From UBA11524 sp964464815 (lineage in GTDB: Bacteria > Bacillota > Clostridia > Christensenellales > Aristaeellaceae), in the NCBI GenBank assembly GCA_964464815.1, contig CAYXHF010000019.1, positions 1 to 43,250 of the forward strand: a stretch of 43,250 bases of DNA, in the 5' to 3' direction. A program made the translations under genes and the position numbers. The notes beneath the pieces were generated by a model. The model saw only the letters and a program-made list of their open reading frames with translations. It searched no databases and was not told where the DNA came from. This document shows, piece after piece, positions 33,389-41,542 of this stretch; the stretch's first letter is position 1; every line of letters begins with the position of its first letter.

Positions 33389-34078
33389 ATGAAGTACCGC
33401 TATCTGCTTGTCGATAACGACAACACCCTGATGGACTTTCACGCCGCCGAAGCCAAGGCACTGACCGAAGCACTTGAAGAAGCGGGCATCACCGTCACGG
33501 ACGAGGTTCGTGCGCGCTACAGCGCCATCAACGACGGTCTCTGGAAGCAGCTGGAGCGCGGCGAGGTGACGCACGCAGACATCAAGATTGAGCGTTTTGC
33601 ACGTCTCCTGCGGGAATTTCCGCCGTCCGTGCCGGTGCTTCCGGCGCGTGTCGCCCTGCGCTACTGTCACCATCTCGGTTCTCACGCCGACCTCATTTCC
33701 GGCGCGGATGCCTTCATCCAGCACCTGCATGATGCACAGATGAAGCTTGTCCTTGTCAGCAACGGAGACAGCATCATTCAGCGCAACCGCCTGCGCCACG
33801 CGACCTTCCCGAAGCTGCTGGACGGCATCGTCATCAGCAGCGAAAAGGGCGTCAGCAAGCCCGACCCACGTCTGGTCGAAATTGCCCTTGCCGAAGTCGG
33901 TTGCAGCAACAAGGCCGAAGCCATTTTCCTTGGCGACAGCCGCACCGCCGACATTCCTGCCGCCGTCCGTGCGGGCATTGACGCCATGCTCCTTGACCCG
34001 ACAGGCCGCCCCTGTGACGAGGCCACCTACCTTGTCCGCACATTGCAAGAGGCCGAGGATATTCTCCTCCATACATAA
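33389..34078 (+). CDS. HAD hydrolase, YjjG-type nucleotidase
   Basis: A 229-residue cytoplasmic phosphatase of the HAD superfamily. All four motifs are present: nucleophile D9 and D11 in LLVDNDNTLMDF, S124-N125 in LVSNGDS, K157 in KGVSKPDP, and D183/D188 in LGDSRTADIP. The helical cap lies between about 17 and 90. The DNDNTLMDF start and overall length fit the YjjG/YfnB group, which dephosphorylates pyrimidine nucleotides including modified ones. This assignment is by family resemblance only. It starts three bases after the stop codon of the MBL gene, so it is translationally linked to it. A strong terminator follows. Confidence 0.9.
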   Translation: MKYRYLLVDNDNTLMDFHAAEAKALTEALEEAGITVTDEVRARYSAINDGLWKQLERGEVTHADIKIERFARLLREFPPSVPVLPARVALRYCHHLGSHADLISGADAFIQHLHDAQMKLVLVSNGDSIIQRNRLRHATFPKLLDGIVISSEKGVSKPDPRLVEIALAEVGCSNKAEAIFLGDSRTADIPAAVRAGIDAMLLDPTGRPCDEATYLVRTLQEAEDILLHT

Positions 34079-34079
34079 T

Positions 34080-34137
34080 CAAAAGCAGCGTTTCGCACAC
34101 GCCCCTTCCGGGCAATGCACGAAACGCTGCTTTTTAC
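34080..34137. terminator. Bidirectional-type terminator after the HAD gene
   Basis: A long stem (AAAAGCAGCGTTTCG with CGAAACGCTGCTTTT) encloses a loop of about 23 bases. It is followed by a T run on the plus strand and a T run on the minus strand as well. Confidence 0.93.
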
Positions 34138-34210
34138 TTGAAACCTAATTAAATCGCAGATGCGTATTCGTTTTTGCTACTTTCAAACAGCATCATGCAC
34201 GCGCACACCT

Positions 34211-34258
34211 CTTGGCTCTCCCTCTGGGAGAGCTGGCGGCGCAGCCGACTGAGAGGGC
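34211..34258. repeat. Short palindromic repeat, family B, copy 2
   Basis: This copy starts CTTGGCTCTCCCTCTGGGAG and ends GACTGAGAGGGC. It is the same sequence as 28-77 with small inner differences (GGCGGCGCAGCC against GTCGGCCCTGGCC). It lies 34 bases past the murG stop codon, so it may be part of the murG 3' untranslated region. Confidence 0.8.
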
Positions 34259-34292
34259 ATTCTCGCTGCCCTTCCAGCGCCAATCACCCGAT

Positions 34293-35366
34293 TTATTTCG
34301 CCTTCTGCACTTCTTCAATCATTTCCAGCACGCGCTTTGTGCCATCGGCCGGCGGTGCATTCCGCACAGCCTCCACCAGCGCATCACGGTCGCGCCAGGT
34401 GTCCATCAGCGCATCACATAGCGTCTTGGCCGTCATGTTCTCCTGCAACAGCACACGGCACAGACCACGCTTCTCCAAGCTCTGCGCGTTCAGAATCTGG
34501 TCGCCGCGTCCTGCGCCCTTCGGGTACGGCACTAGCAGCAGCGGCCGCACCAGCGCCTGGAATTCCATCAGCGCGTTACTGCCCGCACGGCTGAGCACCA
34601 GATCTGCCGCCGCCAGCACGTCCGGCAGCTCCTTATCCAGAAACTCCATCTGCTTATATCCCGCTTGTCCTTCCAGCGAGGCATCCAGATTGCCCTTGCC
34701 GCAGATATGCGCCACGTCAAACTGTTCCTTCAGCATCGGCAGCGCCTCACGCAGGGCACGGTTCACCGCCTGCGCTCCCAGCGAACCGCCCATCATGAGC
34801 AGCACCGGCTTCTTTCCATCGAATCCGAGCAAGGACAGCCCCTTCGCACGACTACCGCAGAACAGCTCCGGGCGCAAGGGCGTACCGACCATCTCGGCCT
34901 TTTCGCCCAGCAGCTTCGCACACTCCGGGAAGGTCGTCGCGATTCGCTTCACGAACGGGCGGCAGAGCTTATTCGCCAAGCCCGGCGTCAGGTCACTCTC
35001 ATGGCACACCACCGGCACATGGTGCAGCCACGCCCCAAACACCACCGGCACAGCCACGAAGCCACCCTTACTAAAGCAGACATCCGGTTTTATTTTTCCC
35101 ATCAAATGCGCCGACTGGAACGCACCTGCCACCACCCGGAACGGATCCGTGAAGTTCTTCCAGTCAAAATACCGGCGCAGCTTTCCTGTCTTCACGCCGT
35201 GATACACAAGGCCCGGCAAATTCCGGAGCTTTTCAGCCTCCATGCCGTTTTCCGTACCGATATAATGCACCTCATACCCGCTTTCCAGCAGATGCGGCAG
35301 CAGCGCCAAATTCGGCGTCACATGCCCCATCGTACCGCCACCGGTGAGGACAATCTTCTTCTTCAT
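34293..35366 (-). CDS. murG: UDP-N-acetylglucosamine transferase MurG
   Basis: A 357-residue GT28 enzyme that adds GlcNAc to lipid I to form lipid II on the inner face of the membrane. It has the first glycine-rich loop TGGGTMGHVTPNLALLPHL (about 7-25), FSKGGFVAVPVVFGA, HESDLTPGLANKL, the second loop MMGGSLGAQAVNRALRE, and the donor-site stretch RAGSNALMEFQALVRPLLLVPYPKGAGRGDQILNA. The glycine normally following T in loop 1 is Met here. The length is normal. ATG 35366 is chosen because AGG precedes it and the family begins here. It is not in a division and cell-wall cluster; the gene stands alone with its own promoter. Many Clostridia keep such stand-alone copies. Confidence 0.96.
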   Translation of the reverse strand: MKKKIVLTGGGTMGHVTPNLALLPHLLESGYEVHYIGTENGMEAEKLRNLPGLVYHGVKTGKLRRYFDWKNFTDPFRVVAGAFQSAHLMGKIKPDVCFSKGGFVAVPVVFGAWLHHVPVVCHESDLTPGLANKLCRPFVKRIATTFPECAKLLGEKAEMVGTPLRPELFCGSRAKGLSLLGFDGKKPVLLMMGGSLGAQAVNRALREALPMLKEQFDVAHICGKGNLDASLEGQAGYKQMEFLDKELPDVLAAADLVLSRAGSNALMEFQALVRPLLLVPYPKGAGRGDQILNAQSLEKRGLCRVLLQENMTAKTLCDALMDTWRDRDALVEAVRNAPPADGTKRVLEMIEEVQKAK

Positions 35367-35428
35367 GGCAGAAACCTGCTTTCTTTTCATCCTTCTACGG
35401 CGCAGGAAATCCCACATCCGCACGTCTT

Positions 35429-35457
35429 ATGATACCCCAATCCAGCCTATGTGTCAA
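35429..35457 (-). promoter_or_regulatory. murG promoter
   Basis: On the minus strand TTGACA (35452-35457) and TATCAT (35429-35434) are spaced by 17 bases. The transcript would carry a leader of about 55 bases before ATG 35366. Confidence 0.9.
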
Positions 35458-35530
35458 GCAAGCAGAAAATTCCCCGGTGTGGATTTTGGAAAAATGGAGA
35501 TTTTTCGTTCAGGAGCAATTGGATTTTCAT

Positions 35531-35578
35531 GCAGCAAAAAAAAGCCAGGCATGCTTTGACTTCCATGCTTGGCTTTTC
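35531..35578 (-). terminator. Terminator of the TrpXYZ-type operon
   Basis: The stem AAAAGCCAGGCATG with CATGCTTGGCTTTT (one wobble) is followed by eight T on the minus strand. It lies about 40 bases after the stop codon of the ATPase gene. Confidence 0.9.
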
Positions 35579-35616
35579 GCGTGTTTGTTCGTTTCGTTTT
35601 TTCTACCTTTTTCCCC

Positions 35617-36390
35617 TTAGTTGCCACATTCGATGCTGATTTCGTTGAAGACCTTCAATATATCATCTACCTGTATCCTCTTCTTCTCTTCTCCCGCATG
35701 ATCCATCACAATATGCCCTTGATGCATCATCAGCAAGCGATCTCCATATTCCACCGCATGGCGCAAATTATGCGTCACCATGAGCGTCGTCAGATGCTTC
35801 TCACGAACCACCTTGTCCGTTAGCTCCATCACAATCTCCGCTGTTTTCGGATCAAGTGCAGCCGTGTGCTCATCTAAAATCAAAAAATCAATCGGCGTCA
35901 TCGTCGCCATGAGCAGCGCAAGCGTCTGCCGCTGACCGCCAGAAAGCGATCCAACCAGCACATCCAGCTTGTCCTCAAGCCCTAACCCAAGTGGCGCAAG
36001 CATGTCGCGGTACGCGTTGATTTTCCGGCGATTCGTCCCGGGCGTTAGGCCGTAGAACTTCCCCTTGTTGTCCGCCATGGAGAGATTCTGTAGAATGGTC
36101 ATCGTGCCGCACGTGCCCATCGCGGGATTTTGGTATACACGCCCCATGCGGCGGTAGCGGCGGAACTCCTTGACCTTCGTGATGTCCTTGCCGTCCATGA
36201 GGATTTGACCGCCGTCCACCGGAATCGACCCGCAGAGGAGATTGAGCATGCTTGTCTTGCCCGAGCCGTTGCTGCCGACCACGCTGACGAAGCTCCCCTG
36301 TTCAATCTGTAGCGAAAAATCGCGGAAGAGACACGTTTCCTGTACCGTGCCAGGATTGTAGATTTTCGTGATGTTCTTCATTTCAAGCAT
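35617..36390 (-). CDS. trpZ: ABC importer ATPase, TrpZ-type
   Basis: A 257-residue ATPase that powers the importer encoded by this operon. Walker A is GSNGSGKT (39-46), the Q loop is around YQNPA (86-90), the signature is SLSGGQRQTLALLMA (148-162), Walker B is FLILDEHTAALDP (169-181), and the switch histidine is H207 in MVTHNLRH. It belongs to the COG1101 group found with COG2984 binding proteins and COG4120 permeases. ATG 36390 overlaps the end of the permease gene by eight bases. The tryptophan assignment rests on the T-box at the head of the operon and on the known association of this transporter type with Trp T-boxes; the symbol is used in that sense. Confidence 0.9.
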   Translation of the reverse strand: MLEMKNITKIYNPGTVQETCLFRDFSLQIEQGSFVSVVGSNGSGKTSMLNLLCGSIPVDGGQILMDGKDITKVKEFRRYRRMGRVYQNPAMGTCGTMTILQNLSMADNKGKFYGLTPGTNRRKINAYRDMLAPLGLGLEDKLDVLVGSLSGGQRQTLALLMATMTPIDFLILDEHTAALDPKTAEIVMELTDKVVREKHLTTLMVTHNLRHAVEYGDRLLMMHQGHIVMDHAGEEKKRIQVDDILKVFNEISIECGN

Positions 36391-37270
36391 GGATGCGCAC
36401 CTTCTTTTTCCGCATATTAGAAAGCACCAGAATCGCCAGGAAGAGGACAGCCGTGATGAGCTTCATATCCTGTGCCTGCATGCCGCAGGAAATCGCAATC
36501 GACACGCACGCCTTGTAGAGAATCGAGCCAACGATCACCATCGTCGTCGTGCGGAGGAAGGGCACGTTGCGCAGCAGGTTCGTGCCAATAATGACCGATG
36601 CCAAGCCAGCCACCATCGTTCCCGTACCCATCGAGATGTCGAAAAAGCGCTGCTGCTGGCACATAACCGCACCGGAAAGCGCCACCAGTGCATTGGAAAT
36701 CACCAGGCCCAGAATCTTGACCATGCCCTGATCACAGCTCAGCGTCGTCACCACCGCCGGATTATCGCCGACCGCGCGCAAAAGATATCCACATTTTGTC
36801 CGCAGGAAGGCGTCCAGCAGGAGCTTCGCCACGAGTGCAATCACCAAAATGATGATGAGCGTCGTGTAGGGCGACATCGCCTTAGGCAGCGACTTCGTGA
36901 AGCTGTTCTTAAACAGCGTATCCACCGAAAAAATCGGCAAATTCGCCTTTTCCGCGATGCGCAGGTTGATAGAATAAAGGCCTGTCATAGTGATAATACC
37001 GCTGAGCAAATCGCGCACATGGAATTTCACGTGAATGATACCCGTCACGAGGCCAGCCAGTGCGCCGGCCATCATGCCGGCCAGCAGCGTCAGCCACGGC
37101 GCGCAGCCCTGTAGCGTCAATACCGCCGACACCGCCGCGCCCAGCGGGAACGAGCTGTCCACCGTCAAATCCGGAAAATCCAGAATGCGGTACGTAATCA
37201 ACAGGCCCATCGCCATGATTCCGTAAATCAAGCCTTGCTCCAAAATGCCGATTAGCGTGTTGAGTGTCAT
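36383..37270 (-). CDS. trpY: ABC importer permease, TrpY-type
   Basis: A 295-residue inner-membrane permease of the COG4120 group, with eight or more helices. It contains LEQGLIYGIMAMGLLITYRILDFPDLTVDSSFPLGAAV, the family signature near the N-terminus, and AVGDNPAVVTTLSCDQGMVKILGLVISNALVALSGAV. It is distantly like branched-chain amino acid permeases of the LivH kind. The start is ATG 37270, which follows GAGGTGG. Its 3' end overlaps the ATPase gene. The gap to the binding-protein gene (37271-37456) contains a copy of repeat family A. Confidence 0.92.
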   Translation of the reverse strand: MTLNTLIGILEQGLIYGIMAMGLLITYRILDFPDLTVDSSFPLGAAVSAVLTLQGCAPWLTLLAGMMAGALAGLVTGIIHVKFHVRDLLSGIITMTGLYSINLRIAEKANLPIFSVDTLFKNSFTKSLPKAMSPYTTLIIILVIALVAKLLLDAFLRTKCGYLLRAVGDNPAVVTTLSCDQGMVKILGLVISNALVALSGAVMCQQQRFFDISMGTGTMVAGLASVIIGTNLLRNVPFLRTTTMVIVGSILYKACVSIAISCGMQAQDMKLITAVLFLAILVLSNMRKKKVRIHA

Positions 37271-37372
37271 GGTTGACCACCTCATTTTCATCAAAAATCA
37301 ATCCAACGATACGAAAAGGACAGGTACGGCACGACCTTCCGGCCCATTTTCTGAACCGGAAGGCGTTTGTTA

Positions 37373-37452
37373 GGGTAGCTCTGAATCAATGCGGTAGTAC
37401 GATGGCTGAAATTCAGCCGGTAGTGTGCTACCGAATGGTTCAGAGATTCCTT
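37373..37452. repeat. Repeat family A, shorter copy in the TrpXYZ-type operon
   Basis: An 80-bp element from GGTAGCTCTGAATC to GGTTCAGAGATTCCTT, with GGCTGAAATTCAGCC and GTAGTGTGCTAC palindromes inside. It matches the 27519-27627 copy minus about 27 central bases. It begins four bases after the stop codon of the binding-protein gene as read on the minus strand. Confidence 0.8.
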
Positions 37453-37456
37453 AGGT

Positions 37457-38425
37457 TTATTCTGCTTCTACCTTGGTCACGCGGTCGGCCAGCTCCGCAG
37501 GAATCGTCAAGCCGAACTGCGCCAGCGCCTCCTCGTTCACGTAGAGGTAGGAATTGCTGATGGTTTCGTACGGGATTTCCGCCGCATTTTCACCCTTCAG
37601 CACACGTGCCGCAATGCGACCCGTCTGGCGTCCCAGTTCCACGTATTCCAGACCTTCTGCCGCCACGCAACCGTTAACGACCTGCTCGATTTCGCTGCCG
37701 AAAACGGGCTTTCCGTACTCTGCGGACATTTCCAGCACCACTGCCAGATAGCTAACGACCGTGTTATCCGTCAGGTTCGTCGTGCAATCCACCTGCGGCA
37801 GCAGCGCGTCCAGCGCCATCGGCAAATCCGCGCCGGTGGAAATGCCCTTGTCCACGATTTCAAAGCCGTACTGCGGGGCAAGCTCCTTGTAAAGCTTGAG
37901 CGTAGCATCGCTGTTCGTTTCGCTGGTCGTGTGCAGGATGCCGATTTTCTTGGCCTCTGGCATCATGGCGCGAATCAGCTTGAGCTGTGCTTCCACCGGC
38001 AGTGCGTCGCTTGTACCGGTGATATTGCCCGGATTCGTTCCATCCGCATTGGCCAGCATCGCGCTCACGGGATCGCTGACCGCGGTGTAGATGACCGGGA
38101 TACCCGCATCCTCCGCCGCGTTGAAGGCAGCCATCGCCGCCGGCGTTGCAATCGCGCAAATCATGTCGTACTTGCCAGCCATGACGTCCGCAATCTGCCC
38201 CGCAATGGAGGTATCTGCCTGTGCGTTCTGCACGTCGAAAATAACGTTTTCGCCTTCCACGAAGCCTTCTGCGGCCAGCCCTTCGACCAGGCCAATGCGG
38301 CAGTTGTCCAGTGACCCATGTTCCGCGAACTGGATAATGCCAATGCGAACCGTTTCGTCCGCCGTTGCGGTCATGCTCAACAGGAGCAGGAGTGCGGTCA
38401 GGAGCGCCGTGATTTTCTTCATCAT
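37457..38425 (-). CDS. trpX: ABC importer substrate-binding protein, TrpX-type
   Basis: A 322-residue exported binding protein of the ABC_sub_bind family (COG2984). The signal peptide is residues 1-23 (MMKKITALLTALLLLLSMTA, TAD), with no lipobox cysteine. The mature part begins ETVRIGIIQFAEHGSLDNCRIGLVEGLAAEGFVEGENV. It continues with AIATPAAMAAFNAAEDAGIPVIYTAVSDPVSAML and GILHTTSETNSDA, which are typical of this family. It is first in the operon and directly downstream of a T-box with a Trp specifier, so tryptophan (or a precursor) is the likely ligand. ATG 38425 or the next codon ATG may be used; AAGGAAGG lies upstream. Confidence 0.92.
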   Translation of the reverse strand: MMKKITALLTALLLLLSMTATADETVRIGIIQFAEHGSLDNCRIGLVEGLAAEGFVEGENVIFDVQNAQADTSIAGQIADVMAGKYDMICAIATPAAMAAFNAAEDAGIPVIYTAVSDPVSAMLANADGTNPGNITGTSDALPVEAQLKLIRAMMPEAKKIGILHTTSETNSDATLKLYKELAPQYGFEIVDKGISTGADLPMALDALLPQVDCTTNLTDNTVVSYLAVVLEMSAEYGKPVFGSEIEQVVNGCVAAEGLEYVELGRQTGRIAARVLKGENAAEIPYETISNSYLYVNEEALAQFGLTIPAELADRVTKVEAE

Positions 38426-38477
38426 GATGGGTACCTTCCTTTCTGAAATCGTTGGTTGGAGACGTGTTTTCTGGAAT

Positions 38478-38750
38478 AAAAAAACGCCTCAGCCACAATC
38501 GACTGAGGCGGTATTCCCGCGGTGCCACTCAGATTCGCTTTCCATAGAGAAAAGCGCACTCATCCGCATACACATGATATGCGCCGCCCTGATAACGGGT
38601 GCGGTATCCCGTTTCGCCCTACTGCGTCAGCGCGCCTTTGGGCGAACCCTCCGGAGTCCATTCACCACCACCGCCCGCGCCGCCGTCACACTATCAGCGA
38701 CTCCCTGAATCGGACTGAGAAGCAGTTACTACTCTCCGTCACCGGTTTAT
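38478..38750 (-). promoter_or_regulatory. T-box riboswitch with a UGG (Trp) specifier
   Basis: This leader RNA binds an uncharged tRNA and then allows transcription into the importer genes. Read on the minus strand it shows stem I elements (AGTAGTA and CAGGGAGTCGCTGATAGTGTGA), then GTGAATGGACTCC, in which UGG at 38658-38660 occupies the specifier position, followed by a purine. The T-box sequence GAGTGGCACCGCGGG (38516-38530) has UGGC to pair with a GCCA tRNA end, consistent with tRNA-Trp having G as discriminator base. The terminator CGCCTCAG/CTGAGGCG with seven U (38478-38510) follows. Charged tRNA-Trp should cause termination and tryptophan starvation should switch on uptake. Confidence 0.93.
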
Positions 38751-38756
38751 GCGATA

Positions 38757-38785
38757 AATATACTCGTTTTTTTCTTCCCTGTCAA
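38757..38785 (-). promoter_or_regulatory. Promoter of the T-box and TrpXYZ-type operon
   Basis: On the minus strand TTGACA (38780-38785) and TATATT (38757-38762) are spaced by 17 bases that include seven A. The gap from here to the end of the TIR gene at 38866 shows no clear terminator. Confidence 0.92.
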
Positions 38786-38865
38786 TAGGGTTTTTGTATT
38801 TGTGATGTTTTTTGAGGAAGGAAGTTGCTAGCCACCGACCTCATCAACTGTTCCACTTGTCCGCA

Positions 38866-40818
38866 TTACTTTTTTTCGCGATACACTTCTTCACGATACT
38901 CCAAAAGCTGTGGATCGCATTCCAGATTCATGCCTGCGCCCGCACATCTTGAAACAAACCAGTATTCTGCAAGCTTCTCCTCCCCGATTGCAATATATTT
39001 CTGTTTTTTTTCAATCCATGCAGCAAGTTCTTCAATTTGTGATGTTACTTTGTTTATCTGATTTTCTATACTCAAAATACGTTCTGAAGCATATTCCTTG
39101 CTTTCTTCCAAATCCTTTTCAGATTCTAGAATTGCATTTTGGAATTTTTTGATTTCTGAATTTAATGTTTTTAAAGGCGGATATGGCAACAATATTTTAA
39201 TTTTAGTTTTTTCTCCTGATCTGTATATTCCCTTCTGGTAACCAAGCATTATCGCAAAGACAAGAAATCCCAAACACCAGCAGAACATTGTTCTATGTTC
39301 AATGGCAAACAGGTTGACATAATCGTTGAAAATTGTTAGAGAACCCAAATATATGAGCAATGCCAGAATTCCGATAATTAGACACACTTTTTTCTTTATC
39401 CTTATTGTTGTGAGTTCCTCCTTCGCCTTCATTGCACTTACTAAATTTTCTCGAGTATAGTCGCGTCCTTTTTCAGCAGTCCTTTTCCACTCTAAAATTT
39501 CCTGACGTAACGATTCCTTTTTGCTTATTAGTAAATTGCGTTCTTCTTTATCCTTTTCAATTTTTATTTTAACATCCTCTACTTCAGCCACAGCATCTAA
39601 GGTAGCCTCCTTTCTGATATATTCCGCATACTGCTCCGCAAGATGTTGTAGCGTTTCTTCGTCGGTCAGTCCATGGACATAATCAAACCATCGATCCAGT
39701 TGTGTTTGATTTCGCATCATCTGTGTAAAATTCCGTGTGTAACATACGATTTTCCCCCACCATCCGCGATAATCTTCCGGGTATTCTCGAGTGGCGCGGT
39801 CATAGTTTTTCTCTGCATCCTCATAGTTTTTTAGTTTTAGACAAATCTCACCTTTTTCTATCAGTCGATTTGCACCCGTTGCCGTGGACAACGTTCCCTC
39901 ATCCAGGTCAACACCAGCCCTTTTATGGCGCATACAACGGTCAACACCATCGAGCAGATCCTGCATGCCACCGATTTTCCCCATGTCCTGCCCCTGGAAA
40001 GAAGCCAACTCCGCAGGAAGCTCATAGGGCGACATGCCGCGATACACAGGAATGAGCGTTTTGGACTTTTCTTTCGACATTTTCAAGAAACGGCTCCACT
40101 CGTTCCGTACCCAAACCGCTTTGAAATGTTCCGGCTTTGTACCTACAGCTATCATTACGCTGGCACTGCTAAGCGCCGCATAAATAATCGGCTCAAATTC
40201 CACGCCCAACTTGTTTTCCAGCGTTTTCCGTGCAAAAAAGACTCGATACGCCTTCTTTTCCAGCTCCTGATAAATTTCTTGTGCCAGCACGCTGTCTTCC
40301 GTTCGATTCCCAACTTCGTCCGTTTCCTTATAACAGATGAACACATCGTAAGGCTTTTCCTGGCGTGAAATTTCTAAGATTCGACGCTGAATCTGGTCGA
40401 TTCGTTCACCTTCTCGTTCCATAATCAGCCGGGATTCCTCATCCGCTTCTTTGAGTGCCGCCTGATAATCATGGTCAGCCAGTATTGTTTGCAATAGCAT
40501 TCGGTGACACGTTGGAATTCGTTCTTGTGTTAACGGATCTTCTACGTATTCGATACCGTATTTGCTCAGCGCTAACCCCCAATGTGCTTCTGCATCTGTG
40601 TTGTCTTCGCGAAGAATATCCTCATAGATTGACTCCGCCTGATCGAACTCATTATTCTGCCGAAGAAACACTGCACGATTATACAAATTGCCCTTTCGCC
40701 CGAGCTGCTTTGGAATAATCAGCATTGATTCGCAGCATTTGCATACGCCAATCTTTTTTTCTTCACTGATGTCAATTTCTGTTTCGCCACCACAGTAATT
40801 GCATTTAATTATAGCCAT
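38866..40818 (-). CDS. Zinc-ribbon/TPR/TIR-domain membrane protein
   Basis: A 650-residue multidomain protein. Residues 6-29 form a zinc ribbon (CNYC..CKCC). Residues 42-92 are a TPR-like helical repeat. Residues 156-290 are a TIR domain (YDVFICYKETDE, YRVFFARKTLENKLGVEFEPIIYAALSSASVMIAVGT). E240 in VWVRNEWSRF is at the position of the catalytic glutamate of NAD-cleaving TIR domains. A second TPR-like stretch lies at 316-350. Coiled coil (about 405-475), two membrane helices (478-496, 512-528) and further coiled coil (555-610) follow. ATG 40818 is nine bases from GGAGG; an ATG three codons earlier is too close. It is last in an operon with a four-helix membrane protein and an SPFH protein, all AT-richer than neighbouring genes. 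NAD depletion or signalling at the membrane upon a trigger is an inference. Confidence 0.88.
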   Translation of the reverse strand: MAIIKCNYCGGETEIDISEEKKIGVCKCCESMLIIPKQLGRKGNLYNRAVFLRQNNEFDQAESIYEDILREDNTDAEAHWGLALSKYGIEYVEDPLTQERIPTCHRMLLQTILADHDYQAALKEADEESRLIMEREGERIDQIQRRILEISRQEKPYDVFICYKETDEVGNRTEDSVLAQEIYQELEKKAYRVFFARKTLENKLGVEFEPIIYAALSSASVMIAVGTKPEHFKAVWVRNEWSRFLKMSKEKSKTLIPVYRGMSPYELPAELASFQGQDMGKIGGMQDLLDGVDRCMRHKRAGVDLDEGTLSTATGANRLIEKGEICLKLKNYEDAEKNYDRATREYPEDYRGWWGKIVCYTRNFTQMMRNQTQLDRWFDYVHGLTDEETLQHLAEQYAEYIRKEATLDAVAEVEDVKIKIEKDKEERNLLISKKESLRQEILEWKRTAEKGRDYTRENLVSAMKAKEELTTIRIKKKVCLIIGILALLIYLGSLTIFNDYVNLFAIEHRTMFCWCLGFLVFAIMLGYQKGIYRSGEKTKIKILLPYPPLKTLNSEIKKFQNAILESEKDLEESKEYASERILSIENQINKVTSQIEELAAWIEKKQKYIAIGEEKLAEYWFVSRCAGAGMNLECDPQLLEYREEVYREKK

Positions 40819-40849
40819 TGTTACCATCCTCCATAATTGATGTGTGAGA

Positions 40850-41542
40850 TTATTTACTTCCTCGACATTTCAGGCTTCGTTCCATCACCAGCGACAGCAC
40901 CTTTTGAATCAGCGCTTCCACCTCCGCATCCGTTTCTGATTCTGTACGCTTTTGACTACATTTTTCGCGTAGTTCCTCCAGCGTATCATTAATTTCCTTA
41001 TCAAGCACTTCAATAGCTTCGCAATTGCTCATCGGATCCGTGTATTTGCACGCCTCATAAACTATTTTCAGTGCTTCCTTCCGGCGGCTGTCCGTTTCAA
41101 CGGTGTACAGGTATTCCGCTTTCCGAATTACCTCTTTTATGCTGTTCATCTGCGTTGTTCTTTCTGTTTCCAAATTTGTGACATATTGCTTTCCGTTTTG
41201 AAAGGACAGCACCAGAATCAGCAACACAACCAAAATCAGCATTTGGATGATTAGTGCCAGTTTCCATGAAATCGGAACGAGCATGAAACACAAGCCGAAC
41301 ACCACTTGTCCCAGCACATACACTATCGTCAACGGCAAAAGTGCCGCATTCAGAAAGCGATTCTGTTTTTTTCTATGCAAAACATCCAACAGCACTGGCA
41401 TGGCTAAGGCAAGCATTGTGAAAGCGTATGACATCCAGTATACACCGGTTCGTTTGTCAATCACCAACAAAACAATCAGGCTATATAGTCCCATCACCAG
41501 CAGGGTGCATAAAATTTTCAGTCCAAGTCGTTCCTTTTTCAT
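40850..41542 (-). CDS. Four-helix membrane protein with a charged helical tail, unknown function
   Basis: A 230-residue protein that I do not recognise. Four membrane helices lie at about 10-28, 36-54, 68-88 and 95-113, arranged as two hairpins. A cytoplasmic helical region (120-225) follows, rich in Lys and Glu (LETERTTQMNSIKEVIRKAEYLY, DKEINDTLEELREKC). This could pair with coiled coils of the neighbours. ATG 41542 overlaps the stop codon of the SPFH gene as ATGA, and the TIR gene starts 31 bases after its own stop. The tight coupling suggests that the three proteins form one membrane complex (inference). Confidence 0.75.
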   Translation of the reverse strand: MKKERLGLKILCTLLVMGLYSLIVLLVIDKRTGVYWMSYAFTMLALAMPVLLDVLHRKKQNRFLNAALLPLTIVYVLGQVVFGLCFMLVPISWKLALIIQMLILVVLLILVLSFQNGKQYVTNLETERTTQMNSIKEVIRKAEYLYTVETDSRRKEALKIVYEACKYTDPMSNCEAIEVLDKEINDTLEELREKCSQKRTESETDAEVEALIQKVLSLVMERSLKCRGSK

